Shown piece after piece: positions 34,731 through 44,547 of a stretch of DNA of 64,000 nt (position 1 is the stretch's first letter; each line of letters starts with the position of its first letter). Both the position numbers and the translations under genes were made by a program. The notes beneath the pieces were generated by a model. That model was not told where the DNA came from. It did no database searches and was given only the letters and a program-made list of their open reading frames with translations. Source of the DNA: Endozoicomonas sp. Mp262 (GTDB lineage: Bacteria > Pseudomonadota > Gammaproteobacteria > Pseudomonadales > Endozoicomonadaceae); NCBI RefSeq assembly GCF_025643335.1, contig NZ_CP092489.1, positions 2,490,501-2,554,500 on the forward strand. The letters run 5' to 3'.

Positions 34731-35681
34731 TCAGGGTGTATTTTTGGCTGTATTTTGAGTAGTTCTGACAGTCTGCAGGTATTGGCAAATTTGTTCTGCA
34801 CCTTCGAGAATACGGGGCGTTGGCCGGGCAATCAGATCACTGGAGACGGTATAAAGCTGGTTTTTCTTTACGGCGCTTAACATCGGCCATTTATTCCAAT
34901 AGCGAGTCATGGCCTGCTGGTTTTCTTTACTATTGCCCCGGGGATCAGAGGCAATAATCACATCGGGATTTCTGGCAAGCAGTGACTCAATGGATATCAC
35001 AGGAACTCTGGTGGCAGCATCAGCAAAAATATTGCGGCCACCACACAGGGTGATAGTGCTGTCAATAATCTGCTGGCCGCCTATAGCCATGAGGGGGGAA
35101 CGCCAGATTTCAAAAAAAACAGAAACAGGGGATTGCTGCTGGTAGGTTGTCTTCAGGTTAGCCAGATGGCTGGCATAGGCATCAGCGCTTTTGCTGGCAT
35201 GCCGGGTATTACCGGTGATGACTCCCAGCTTTCTGATACCGGATTCAATATCATTGAGGTCGCTGGCATTGAGCCTGAAGACTGTCAGGCCCGTATTTTC
35301 TATATGTTTAATTAGCTGGGGTGAGTTACCACCGGTCCAGACAACCACCAGGTCAGGATTCATACCGATCAGTGTTTCAATACTGATGTTAGGGTAACCG
35401 CCCACTTTCGGCAGTTTTTGGGCGGCGGCGGGATAATCACTGTACTGGTCAACTGCCAGTAACTGTTTCCCTGCTCCCGCAGCATAGAGTAACTCAGTGG
35501 AGCCTGGTGCCAGGCTGATAATTCTTTTGGGAGGTTGTTTCAGGCATAGCTTTATTCCTCCGTCGTCTACTGTACAATAATCCCGGGCTTGGACACTGGT
35601 GGTTATTAAAAGCAGGAACAGCGAAAGAAGTATTTTTTTTAATTCGCTATGGGCATTTGTGAAAATGATCAGCCTTGTCAT
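34731..35681 (-). CDS. btuF: cobalamin-binding periplasmic protein BtuF
   Basis: 316 residues with a signal peptide (LKKILLSLFLLLITTSVQA), then the class III binding-protein fold: RIISLAPGSTELLYAAGAGKQLLAVDQYSDYP, SIETLIGMNPDLVVVW, ESLLARNPDVIIASDPRG. It delivers cobalamin to the BtuCD ABC transporter, which is not in the window. It overlaps a possible extended start of btuB but ends 38 bp before the preferred btuB start; both should be under the upstream cobalamin riboswitch. Confidence 0.93.
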   Translation of the reverse strand: MTRLIIFTNAHSELKKILLSLFLLLITTSVQARDYCTVDDGGIKLCLKQPPKRIISLAPGSTELLYAAGAGKQLLAVDQYSDYPAAAQKLPKVGGYPNISIETLIGMNPDLVVVWTGGNSPQLIKHIENTGLTVFRLNASDLNDIESGIRKLGVITGNTRHASKSADAYASHLANLKTTYQQQSPVSVFFEIWRSPLMAIGGQQIIDSTITLCGGRNIFADAATRVPVISIESLLARNPDVIIASDPRGNSKENQQAMTRYWNKWPMLSAVKKNQLYTVSSDLIARPTPRILEGAEQICQYLQTVRTTQNTAKNTP

Positions 35682-35834
35682 AAGACCCCTGAGTCAAATA
35701 AATTGCTCAAGGCGGCACGGTGGACAGGATAAGAAACCCTGCCCAAAGCTTGTCTGGCCATCACATATGACCAGATAGACTTCAGGGAAAACTCCCAACC
35801 GCCAGGTAACCCGCCTGGTAAGCATTGCTTTTGT

Positions 35835-35990
35835 TGGCTTTGTAAAGGCCGGTCTCCTGACTCTGGTGTCACTGCTTTTAGCCGCCTTCCCAATGATCAT
35901 CAGTGGCTTCTGGCTAAAAACTCTTCCATCACAGTTGCGGGTACAGTCAGGGCATCTCACCCCGTTCCCTGCTTATCCAGACTTCTGGTG
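35835..35990 (-). promoter_or_regulatory. cobalamin riboswitch upstream of btuF-btuB
   Basis: On the minus strand: CAGGGAACGGGGTGAGATGC, then CCGCAACTGTGATGG, GGGAAGG, and the B12 box GAGTCAGGAGACCGGCC at about 35848-35864 near the 3' end. These are the conserved segments of the AdoCbl/Cbl aptamer in the right order. Downstream, a GC-rich hairpin (CCAGG...CCTGG, about 35800) may serve as expression platform before btuF at 35681. Binding of cobalamin would reduce expression of the importer genes. Confidence 0.93.
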
Positions 35991-36114
35991 TTGTGAGAGG
36001 ATAAGCTGTCAGTTACTCCGTGATACAGGCCACAGTTAAACTGACAATCCTTTACAAGATGGGGGCATATTAACCGAGAAATGAATTATAGATATCTTGG
36101 TAATTTGCGAAATG

Positions 36115-37514
36115 CTAAGTATAAATACCTGCTTCTGTGTTTATAATTCCTGGCAGGTGATCCATATCAAGGTGGGTTTCAACGGCATCTGCCATCCGGT
36201 TAATGCCTTCTTCCCGAAGCTTGTGGTAATTCGTAGTAGTGGCTGTTTTCAGTCCTGCCCATTCTAAAATAGCCTGGCAGGCTTCCGGCGACTCAAAAAT
36301 ACCGTGCAGATAGGTACCCATAACCTGACCGTCGTCGGATATAACGCCATCTGTATGGTTTTCAAGTTGAATCAGTGGTGACTGGGTTGGGGAACCTGTG
36401 GTGATGCCCGCATGTATTTCATAACCGGTGACGGTGACCGCTTGTTGGCCCGGTAGCTTAAGGGTCCCTGATACCTGTTGCAGGCGTTTCTGGCGTACCA
36501 TGGTGGTAGTCAGATCCAACAAGCCCAGGCCGGCAGTGCTACCGCTTTTTCCCTCGATGCCTTCAGGGTCATGAATGGTTTTCCCCAGCATTTGGTAGCC
36601 ACCGCAAATGCCCATCAGTTTGCCACCATAACGAAGGTGCCTGAGAATATCCTGATCCCAGATATTGTTGCGTAAGTACTCCATATCAGTACGGGTGTTT
36701 TTGCTGCCTGGAATAATAATCAGGTCACAGGGGGGAATGGATTGCCCCTTGCCAATAAAGCGGATATCTATCTCAGGATGTAAACGTAAGGGATCAAAAT
36801 CCGTATGGTTGCTGGTGCGGGTAAGAATAGGTACGGCTATTCTTAGTATTGGCTGACTGTCGTTTTTTTTCTGGTGAGACAGGATGGCATCCTCCGCCTC
36901 CAGATGCAGGCCATGAAGATAGGGCAGGACACCCAGAACGGGTTTTCCGGTTGCTTCCTCTAACGTAATTTAATATCCCCCCGAAACCGGTTGATAACAA
37001 AGTCCACCACCCGTTGCTGCTCCGATTCTGACAGTAATGCCAGGGTGCCATTAGAGATGAGCAAAAACACCGCCTTTATCAATATCGGCGATGAAGATCA
37101 CAGGACAATCGATCTGTTCTGCAAAGCCCATATTGGCCACATCGCCCTCTCTCAGGTTGATTTCAGCGGGGCTGCCAGTACCTTCCACAAGCACGAGATC
37201 ATACTGCCGCTCAAGTCGCTGCCATGCTGCTATAATCGCATCCATCACCCTGGGTTTATAAGCGTGGTATTCTGCGGCATTCATCTCACCCACAGCCCGG
37301 CCATTGACGATAACCTGAGCACCTATATCGCTATTGGGCTTTAACAAAACTGGATTCAATCAGTATGGGGCATTAGTCCGGCAGCCATAGCTTGTAGTGC
37401 CTGGGTCCGGTCATGTAACAAACGACACAAACCGGTAACCAGGGCGCTCTTACCGGCATCACTGGTTGTCCCCTGAACCATAAGTGTACGATGTGCTCGA
37501 AATTTTTTAACCAT
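36115..37514 (-). pseudogene. cobQ: decayed cobyric acid synthase cobQ
   Basis: Reading the minus strand from 37514 gives [25 protein letters not shown], typical of the CobQ start, then a direct jump to [15 protein letters not shown], so about 35 codons are missing. A one-base loss follows ([16 protein letters not shown] resumes in another frame at 37359), a further frameshift near 37050 (GGVFAHL / [15 protein letters not shown]), and another near 36965 before the glutaminase half (LMGICGGYQMLGKTI with the catalytic Cys, and TYLHGIFESPEACQ). Four lesions in one gene indicate relaxed selection. CobQ amidates cobyrinic acid; its loss suggests no cobalamin synthesis. Confidence 0.93.
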
Positions 37515-37638
37515 AACCCACTGTTTGAAAATATTATTAACCTATTCTTGAAATTATAAAATGTTATGTTGTTTTTTATATCTCGACTTTAGAGTTACCA
37601 AAGAACAATAGTACGATTTTCATCTGAAATCGGTTAAT

Positions 37639-37675
37639 AGCAACCATCTCCAAACAAAATACAAAGATGGTTGCT
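37639..37675 (+). promoter_or_regulatory. hairpin covering transposase start codon
   Basis: AGCAACCATC (37639-37648) and GATGGTTGCT (37666-37675) form a perfect 10-bp stem whose right arm contains the ATG at 37667. It would hide the start codon in transcripts that enter from outside, a known way insertion elements limit transposase synthesis. Confidence 0.6.
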
Positions 37676-38992
37676 ATGCTCACTTCAGATCATAAAGAGA
37701 TCCTCCGGGAGCTTGCCTTATATACAACGTTTCTTGCTTCAGCGCTATCCCCAACAGCAGTACCTACGTTCTGCGAACTTCTTTTTGGCTGCATGCTATC
37801 CGGGCAAGGCTTTGTCACTCAGGCGCTGTTATCTATTAATAACTTTCAATGCGTATGGAGCAGTTACCACCATTGGCTCTCTCAAGGCAAGTGGCGGTGG
37901 AGGAGCCTCGCATGCCGGCTCATTCAGCTGGTATGCTCAAAAGTACCACGGGGTGAACTTATCAACATTGGTCTTGATGATTGGGTGGTGGAGCGTTTTT
38001 CTGACAAGGCTCCCGCTTGCCGAACCCATCACCAGCACAGTAAAAAAAGGAACCGGCCAACGTATATCTGGGGACAATGCTGGGTATCCCTGGCTGTTGT
38101 ATTTGAGCGGGCTAAAGATGAAGTATTTACTGCCATCCCTGTGCTTTCCTTTCCATCTCCTGCTTCAGGCAATGCCAGTAAGCTAAAAATCGCTGTTGCC
38201 ATGCTAAAAGTAGTGAGGCAAGAGGTGAAGGTGCAAGGACTGCGCTTGCTGACAGACTGTTGGTATATGAACTGGACGCTAATGCAACCCGTTCTGGAAA
38301 TGGGCTATGAAGTAGTAGGGCAAATCCCGTTAAACCGGGCATTGTATGCCTTACCGTTGGAGTCCACTGCAAAAAAACGTGGGCGACCCAAAAAGTATGG
38401 CATCAAAATGACGCCCCCGGAAGTGGAGAAGCTACCGGAATATCAAACAACCGTAAGAATATACGGCAGATTTCGAAAGATACGTTATCGCACCCGGGTA
38501 TGTCGGGCTCGCTTCCTGAAAGGCCGCAAGGTTCGGGTTGTCTGGGGTCGGTTTGAAAATGATAAAGGACTGACAGAAAGCCGTATATTCATTGCAACCA
38601 ATACTGGACTTGAAGGTATAGACATCCTTCGTATTTATGCGAAAAGATGGCCGGTTGAACCCATGTTTCAGCAAATTAAACATTCATTTGGTTGCCGCCA
38701 GTTATGGCAGCAAAAGCTGAGAACTCTGTTGCGGTGGATGCATCTGAAGATGGCTGGATACGCATTATTGCAACTGTTGACCGTCTGTAAAAATCAAGCA
38801 AGCGTGGGCATTTCAAGGATTCCTTGGCGGGATCAGGATACAACCACCGCTGGCATGCTAAGATTTGCACTCGCAGGAATTATCCCCAGATTACCTATTC
38901 GTGAGGGCTGGAACCGATATAGCCAAAAATATGAGTTCAATTTTAATAGTTTGACTGACGGAATAGTCAAAGAAAAGAAAAAAGCGGCATAA
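37667..38992 (+). CDS. DDE transposase (IS4/IS701-like, family uncertain)
   Basis: 441 residues, apparently complete. DDE-type features: INIGLDDWVVERFSDKAP (first Asp), LRLLTDCWYMNWTLMQPVLEMGYEVVGQIP (second Asp) and the terminal IYAKRWPVEPMFQQIKHSFG motif with the catalytic Glu, as in IS4/IS701-type enzymes. Its C-terminus is strongly basic (GIVKEKKKAA). I cannot assign the family more closely. Confidence 0.85.
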   Translation: MVAMLTSDHKEILRELALYTTFLASALSPTAVPTFCELLFGCMLSGQGFVTQALLSINNFQCVWSSYHHWLSQGKWRWRSLACRLIQLVCSKVPRGELINIGLDDWVVERFSDKAPACRTHHQHSKKRNRPTYIWGQCWVSLAVVFERAKDEVFTAIPVLSFPSPASGNASKLKIAVAMLKVVRQEVKVQGLRLLTDCWYMNWTLMQPVLEMGYEVVGQIPLNRALYALPLESTAKKRGRPKKYGIKMTPPEVEKLPEYQTTVRIYGRFRKIRYRTRVCRARFLKGRKVRVVWGRFENDKGLTESRIFIATNTGLEGIDILRIYAKRWPVEPMFQQIKHSFGCRQLWQQKLRTLLRWMHLKMAGYALLQLLTVCKNQASVGISRIPWRDQDTTTAGMLRFALAGIIPRLPIREGWNRYSQKYEFNFNSLTDGIVKEKKKAA

Positions 38993-39160
38993 ATAGCGGC
39001 AACAACGCAATAATCAAGAATAATACCGAATCTGAAAAAACGTTTGGATGTATTTTTGCACACAATTTTTAAAATATAACCAAACGTTCATGTCATACTA
39101 ACTCTAAAGTTAAGCATTAGATTTGACCGCCAGAAATTGACCCGTAAAAAGTACGTAATT

Positions 39161-39688
39161 ATGAAAAAAATCGCAATTGCTATAGCCGCTTTAAGCGCTC
39201 CTTTGATGGCATCTAACGCTTTGGCTTATAGTTTTATTATTAAAAATAATACCGATAAGCCGGTAATGCCTTTTGTGGAAAGCTTGGAAAAAGATCTGGC
39301 GGTGGACAGTGTTAATAGCTGGATTAATCCTGGCAAAGAACGTATTTATGACCTGAGATCAAGCTGGTTCACATCCGGTCCAATGGATGTGAAAAAAGGG
39401 GATACACGACACGTTGAAATTGGGGACGCTGATTGTGGTGATGTGACCTTTGAAGGTGTACATAGCATCTCCATTGATCAAACTGAGGAAGGGCTTTCCT
39501 GTAGTATTACAAATGTTCCACAGGTTACTGAAAGCAGTCCATACGTTTACCCGGTTGCAAATGATAAAGTTAGCTATGCCATTGCTGATTTTGATAATGC
39601 TGATGATCAGGATAGACCAGAAAAGTACGCTGTTGGGCCAGAAAAAATGGTCTGGAAAGAGACGGGTAAAGCTGGATTCAAGCAATAA
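39161..39688 (+). CDS. exported protein of unknown function, end abutting IS30
   Basis: 175 residues from the ATG at 39161. Signal peptide MKKIAIAIAALSAPLMASNALA. The mature part contains SFIIKNNTDKPVMPFVES, ADCGDVTFEGVHSISIDQTEEGLSCSITNVPQ (two cysteines that could pair) and an acidic C-terminal half. I do not recognise the family. The stop codon TAA lies inside the terminal repeat of the IS30 element that begins at about 39683, so the original C-terminus may have been longer. It lies between two insertion elements. Confidence 0.6.
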   Translation: MKKIAIAIAALSAPLMASNALAYSFIIKNNTDKPVMPFVESLEKDLAVDSVNSWINPGKERIYDLRSSWFTSGPMDVKKGDTRHVEIGDADCGDVTFEGVHSISIDQTEEGLSCSITNVPQVTESSPYVYPVANDKVSYAIADFDNADDQDRPEKYAVGPEKMVWKETGKAGFKQ

Positions 39689-40661
39689 GTGCAATCGACT
39701 TCCCGGTATAGACTTCGAGCGGGGTTCGCCCCCCTAAAACTTTTCTCGGCATGGTATTAATCAAGAGTTCAGCTTCCCAAACCTCCTCTTCTGTCAGATC
39801 CCCAAGAGCCATTTTCTTAGGCCAGGTTCGACGGATAATGCCATTGGTATTTTCGTTGGTGCCCCGTTGGTAGCTGGCATAAGGCTTAGCGAAAAATACA
39901 TCAGCATTCACTGCTTCTGATACCTTTTCATGGGCTGCAAACTCGCCTCCGTTATCCAGGGTGATGGTGTGAACTGTTGAAACTCGTTTCAGTAGGCTGA
40001 TCATTGTATCCGCTACTGTTTCAGCCTGTTTGGTATCCACTTTGCCAATGAGTGTAAAGCGGCTCTTTCGGTCGACCAGCGTGACCAAGTGAGCGTCTTG
40101 CCCATACACAGTATCACCTTCCCAATCTCCCAAGCGAGACCGAAGCTCTACCACTTCAGGACGTTCGGTAATATCGACCCGATTAGGTATAAGAGAACGG
40201 CCTGCCTTGCGTTTACCTCCTTTGCATCGGCGTTTCCCAAAGCGGGGCAGCTTTTTATACAAGGAACCTCCCTGAGCTTTGTTATCAGCAATTCGGCTGT
40301 ATACAGAGGTATGACTCAGAGCGATCTCAGGCACCTCAATTTTCATCCTGCAACTGATGTTTTCAGGAGACCAGCCAAGGAGTAGCCCCTTCTCTATGAT
40401 CGGCATTTGTCGTTCATCTGTTTTGCTGTGCTTTTTGGCAGATTTCCTACGCTGCATAGCCAAGTTATGAGCCGATTCAGCACAATACCCATTATCGCCA
40501 GTATTGCGTTTCAACTCACGGGATAAGGCGCTCTCACTGATACCTGCAACCTCTGCGATCTCATTCTGAAAATGACCTTTTTCAAGGAGCGCCTCAATCT
40601 GGTATCGTTGCCCTTGGGTCAGCTGCTTGTATCGTCTGGTTTGTGTACTCATTCCTGACAT
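39678..40661 (-). CDS. IS30 family transposase
   Basis: 327 residues. The N-terminal HTH (LTQGQRYQIEALLEKGHFQNEIAEVAGISESALSRELKRN) is typical of IS30. The integrase core has GDWEGDTVYG (first Asp), TITLDNGGEFAAHEKV (second Asp) and YASYQRGTNENTNGIIRRTWPK (Glu), the classical IS30 DDE set. It looks intact. Confidence 0.95.
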   Translation of the reverse strand: MSGMSTQTRRYKQLTQGQRYQIEALLEKGHFQNEIAEVAGISESALSRELKRNTGDNGYCAESAHNLAMQRRKSAKKHSKTDERQMPIIEKGLLLGWSPENISCRMKIEVPEIALSHTSVYSRIADNKAQGGSLYKKLPRFGKRRCKGGKRKAGRSLIPNRVDITERPEVVELRSRLGDWEGDTVYGQDAHLVTLVDRKSRFTLIGKVDTKQAETVADTMISLLKRVSTVHTITLDNGGEFAAHEKVSEAVNADVFFAKPYASYQRGTNENTNGIIRRTWPKKMALGDLTEEEVWEAELLINTMPRKVLGGRTPLEVYTGKSIALIA

Positions 40662-40738
40662 CCATTTCTTAGTGTGAGAGCTACAGAATGTACCAGCAGC
40701 TGGCTCACATATGAAATATCAGTCGATTGCACTTATTG
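39683..40738 (-). mobile_element. IS30-type insertion sequence
   Basis: 1056 bp between 18-base inverted ends CAATAAGTGCAATCGACT (39683-39700) and their complement (40721-40738). No clear 2-3 bp target duplication could be confirmed. The transposase frame runs a few bases through the left end into flanking DNA before its stop codon. Confidence 0.85.
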
Positions 40739-40989
40739 TATTAATCCAGCGTTGCTTAACCGTTATGTCGAACTCAGGTCCAGTGCGTAGAAAACTTACC
40801 CCAGCCTGCTTCATCTTTAAACACCTTTACAAAATACCTTTATCAGCAAAGCGCCACCCCATCCCTAATCAGCTTGGCAGCTATGCTATATAAAATCAGT
40901 TGCTTATGTTGAACTCAGGTCGGGAACTATAGTGATACCCGCTTCCAGCTTAATAAGAGTAAGTAGTGTATAGATTGCTTTCGAATAAT
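40739..40989. other. gap with a direct repeat, probable IS debris
   Basis: 251 bases without a gene. GAACTCAGGTC preceded by a similar TTATGT-T/C occurs twice, at about 40761-40780 and 40904-40923, 143 bp apart. This could be the remains of an excised or decayed element between the IS30 and IS630 copies. Confidence 0.4.
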
Positions 40990-42038
40990 TTAACCATCCA
41001 GTCGGACAGTATTAGAAAATGAGATCATATACTCCTCTCCAAATGAAAAAAGCACCCGTTCAACTTCTTTTTCAAATTCCGCAAAGCTCTTGATTGACAA
41101 GAGGTTGAGCCATTCATACTTTATTTTCCTCCACAGGATTTCAATCAGGTTGAGCTCAGGTGAATATGTTGGCAGAAAGCAGACCAGCAATTTCTTTTCA
41201 ATCATCCAGTCATCAATTCTGGCACAAAACTTTTTGCTGGTGTGAATGCTGGCATTATCCACCATAACTACCGTGTAACGATCATTTGAGCTGTATTTTT
41301 CATCTGCCATTTTCTCTGCAAAGTCATCAAAGGCCGCAATCACCGTATCGCTATTCACTGAACCCACAACAGGATAATGAAATAGCTCACAGCTTCGGTT
41401 CATAAACCCCAGTACGTTGATGCGTTTACTTTTGACTGATGGTATTCTGAGCTGCTTTCCTTTTTCCTGCCAACCGTATGGCACACAAGGTTCCTGGGTA
41501 AAGCCGGACTCATCAAAATAAAATAAATTGATTAACCCTTTGCTCTCGGCTTCCTGGGCATCTTTCAGAGCAGTTTTACAGTCATGGAATTGCTCTTCGT
41601 CCCGTTTATGTTTGCATGATTTACGGAGTCTTTTGTAAACCAGCCCTGCTTTTTTACAATGTTTGCCAGAGTAATTTTTGATGAAGATTTACCGGTTTCA
41701 TCCTCGATCTTGGATTTGACATACGATAAGCGACGAGGCTCTTCAGCCACTAATTCTTTTATGCGTTGCACTTCGGATTCGTCATATATGCACGGCCTAC
41801 CGCCACCATGCCCCTTGTACAAGGCACGAATACCATATTCTTCCCAATCATCAATCCACTGAGAAGCAGTTTGATATCTAATTTCAAGTATTTCGGCAAT
41901 TTGCTCAAGGGTAAAGCCACGATTGCTCAATAAAAGGCTATGGGCTCTTTCCCTTATACATCTCAGAGGTCCGTAGTGTTTGGCGAATTTCAAAGTTAAT
42001 AAAACAGCTTCATCAGTGATTGTAGTGACGTACTTCAT
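40990..42038 (-). CDS. IS630 family transposase, two frames joined by a -1 frameshift
   Basis: The first frame (42038 to 41565) has the HTH region (LRCIRERAHSLLLSNRGFTLEQIAEILEIRYQTASQWIDDWEE); the second (to 40990) holds the DDE core (FYFDESGFTQEPCVPYGWQEKG, VVMVDNASIHTSKKF, LLVCFLPTYSPELNLIEILWRKIK). The frames meet at A AAA AAG (complement of 41649-41655) in the zero frame, after which the -1 frame reads AGLVYKRLRKSCKHKRDEE straight into the second part. This is the standard slippery heptamer, so the transposase is probably made by programmed frameshifting and not a pseudogene. IS ends were not found. Confidence 0.85.
41649..41655 (-). promoter_or_regulatory. slippery heptamer A AAA AAG for -1 frameshifting
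   Basis: On the minus strand the first frame reads GTA AAA AAG CAG; slipping one base back gives AAA AAG then GCA GGG, which opens the second transposase frame. Confidence 0.75.
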
Positions 42039-42198
42039 AGGGAGAGGGATTTAAAGACCAGTACTCTCTTTATAATAGAGTAAATGTATCATTCAATAGC
42101 TATCTGATCGTTAGATCAAGAAGTAGATTTCTCGTACTGGCCGAACATCCAGTTTATTTGAAACCAAACTATGACCTACTTATTATTCTGAATATTTC

Positions 42199-43843
42199 CA
42201 GCTATTCCCGTGACATCAATTAAATCACTGCAACAGCAAGGCTTACAGTAAATTCCAAATGGAGTGATTTCGCACAAAATAACGTCTACTTTTGATAGGG
42301 ATACTTTATCAATGGCTGTCTCTCATGGCTTATCCATTCCAAAAAAGTCGTAAGCATCTTTGTGCAAACAGTTTAATTACTACGATTTCTGAAAGTTATG
42401 AGCAAATTCCAGATGTCCGACCAAACAAGGATTCCAGAAAAATAACAATACATGATGCCTCCATGTCCGCTTTTGCCATGATGCATCTCAAGTACCCATC
42501 GCTCCTCTCGTTTGAGCGTGATAAAACAGAGCAAGAAGTAAGGCATAACCTTGAGCACCTGTATCAGATAAAAAAACGTGCTCCCTGTGATACCAGTATG
42601 CGGGAAATCCTGGATCCAATAGATCCCGTAGAGTTCAAAAAGCCTTTTAAGACATTGCTGTCTAACGTCCAAAGGGGCGGATTACTGAAGGCATTCGAAT
42701 TTCACTGCGGGAACTTGAAAAATCACTACTTGCTCCCGATCGATGGAACTGGGCTATTTTACTCCTGCAATAATAAAAAACCTTGTCAGGAGTGCTGTAC
42801 TAAAAATAAGGGAAAGGCCAACGAAGCTCACTACCACCAGTTAATGGCAGCATGCATTGCTCACCCGGATCAAAAAACAGTCTTGCCATTGGCACCGGAA
42901 GCCATAGTTTGCCAGGACGGTTCGACCAAAAATGACTGTGAAAAAAATGCCATTAAACGGTTGTTTGCCACCATACGAGAGCATCACCCACGTCTAAAGT
43001 TCGTTATTCTTCTGGACAGTCTTTATGCTGACAACCCCACTGTCCAACTGATTAAGAGTTATGGCTGGCATTACATCATTGTCGCGAAAGATGGCAACCA
43101 TGCCTCGCTGGTTGAAGCGATGGATGAGCTGGATAAAGAAGGAAAAGTTCACCGTGCTGAAAAAGTTAATGAAGAGACTGGAATTAAGTGGTGGTTTCGC
43201 TATGCCAATGACGTCAGGCTGAACAAGGCAAAATATGCAGAACAGGTTAATGTGCTTGATTTTGTCGAAACCGATAAAAAAGGTAAACAGCATATCTGGT
43301 GCTGGGTGACTGATATTCCGCTTAACGAAGAAACCATAGAACCCGTCATGAAAGGAGGGCGCTGCCGATGGCATATTGAGAACCAGACGTTTAACACCCT
43401 GAAAAATCAAGGCTACGATCTCGAACATAACTACGGTCACGGTGAGAAGCACTTAGCCACAAATCTGGCCTATCTGACGATGCTTGCTTTTCTCGTAGAT
43501 CAAATACAGGAACTGTGCTGTCCCCAGTTTCAGGAAGCTTTAAGAACCCGCTCAAAAGGAGTCCGTATAGCATTATGGAAATGGATACAGGGCTATTTTT
43601 TGCATTGGCTGATAAAAACGTGGGAGGGGCTTTTTTACACAGTAACTCATGGTATTGAAGAGAAAAGGGTGATTCCATTCGATACATCATAACCGGCCAT
43701 ATCGTAGCTACGTTCAGGGGTGACATTTTTTCTTTAAAGCTCCGCTTTGTTAATTGGCGGCTCAGTTTTGATCGGCTTCATTATTTTTGCTGCCTTATTG
43801 TCAATACCAACGATCATCGACGTTCATCATGCGGGAATAGCTG
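42199..43843 (+). mobile_element. second IS4-type element (related to copies at 28847 and 45935)
   Basis: 1645 bp with ends CAGCTATTCCCG and its complement, one base different from the CAGCAATTCCCG of the other element, and a 9-bp duplication GAATATTTC (42190-42198 and 43844-43852). The gap before it (42039-42198) shows no gene. Confidence 0.94.
42325..43692 (+). CDS. IS4-like transposase, second type
   Basis: 455 residues from the ATG at 42325; an upstream in-frame start at 42292 would add 11 residues. It is a diverged paralogue of the 444-residue enzyme at 28970 (same layout: LPIDGTGLFYSCNNKKPCQECC, ILLDSLYADNPTVQLIKSYGWHYIIVAKD, WHIENQTFNTLKNQGYDLEHNYGHGEKHLATNLAYL). Intact DDE residues. 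The similar ends suggest both elements descend from one IS4-type ancestor. Confidence 0.9.
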   Translation: MAYPFQKSRKHLCANSLITTISESYEQIPDVRPNKDSRKITIHDASMSAFAMMHLKYPSLLSFERDKTEQEVRHNLEHLYQIKKRAPCDTSMREILDPIDPVEFKKPFKTLLSNVQRGGLLKAFEFHCGNLKNHYLLPIDGTGLFYSCNNKKPCQECCTKNKGKANEAHYHQLMAACIAHPDQKTVLPLAPEAIVCQDGSTKNDCEKNAIKRLFATIREHHPRLKFVILLDSLYADNPTVQLIKSYGWHYIIVAKDGNHASLVEAMDELDKEGKVHRAEKVNEETGIKWWFRYANDVRLNKAKYAEQVNVLDFVETDKKGKQHIWCWVTDIPLNEETIEPVMKGGRCRWHIENQTFNTLKNQGYDLEHNYGHGEKHLATNLAYLTMLAFLVDQIQELCCPQFQEALRTRSKGVRIALWKWIQGYFLHWLIKTWEGLFYTVTHGIEEKRVIPFDTS

Positions 43844-44547
43844 GAATATTTCGGAGTGTATTATTTTTTAGAGCTATAATTCTGTGATTTATAATATTTG
43901 GAACTTCAGTTAAGAAATGAAGATAACTAATTTCATTGTTATTATGATTTTTTCGATACCATGCTACAGCAAGATTGAAATCCATATGGAAATGAATAAT
44001 TCTGGAGATTTGCTGGTTCGTATTTTTGATGATGGAGTTTGCTCTGAAAAAATCTTAAAAGATGTAATCATCGCTTATTTAGCAAAAGATTATAGATTGA
44101 AGAAAAAAAGAAGAGGCTCTGGGTTTTTTTATTTACCTACTTCATTTCATCTGGTGTTATTTAAAAAAATAGAGGGTTCTTATCACTGGTTTAATATGTC
44201 TAGATTGGAGCACCAGAGGTGGACATTAAAACCAAATGATGAAATAGTAAGGGTCAATAATATTGGTCCAGCAAACAGTAAAGATGTTGATTATTATTAC
44301 TTAGGAAGATTAAAGTCTGCCACGTGGAAAGGCGAAGATTCCCCCTTTCAGGATATACAGAATTATTTGGCAGTTAATGTAAAAGTTAAGGATGAAATTC
44401 AAATAAAATATGTCAAATTACTTAAAACTTGGAATAGAGTGCTACTACCACCCCCTCCACTGCCACCTTCATCACAGCTACCATTACTTCCAGTTCCACT
44501 TCCATCTCTACCTCTACCTCTACCTCTACCTCTACCTCTACCTCTAC

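Larger units (their letters stand above)
37587..39109 (+). mobile_element. DDE-transposase insertion element
   Basis: A single transposase gene between inverted ends CTTTAGAGTTA (37587-37597) and TAACTCTAAAG (39099-39109). No convincing target duplication is seen, so the exact ends are approximate. It lies 73 bp beyond the cobQ remnant. Confidence 0.7.

Noticed and set aside
40990-42038. IS630 transposase as a frameshifted pseudogene
   Set aside because: The frame change occurs at a perfect A AAA AAG heptamer in correct phase, which explains it as programmed frameshifting.
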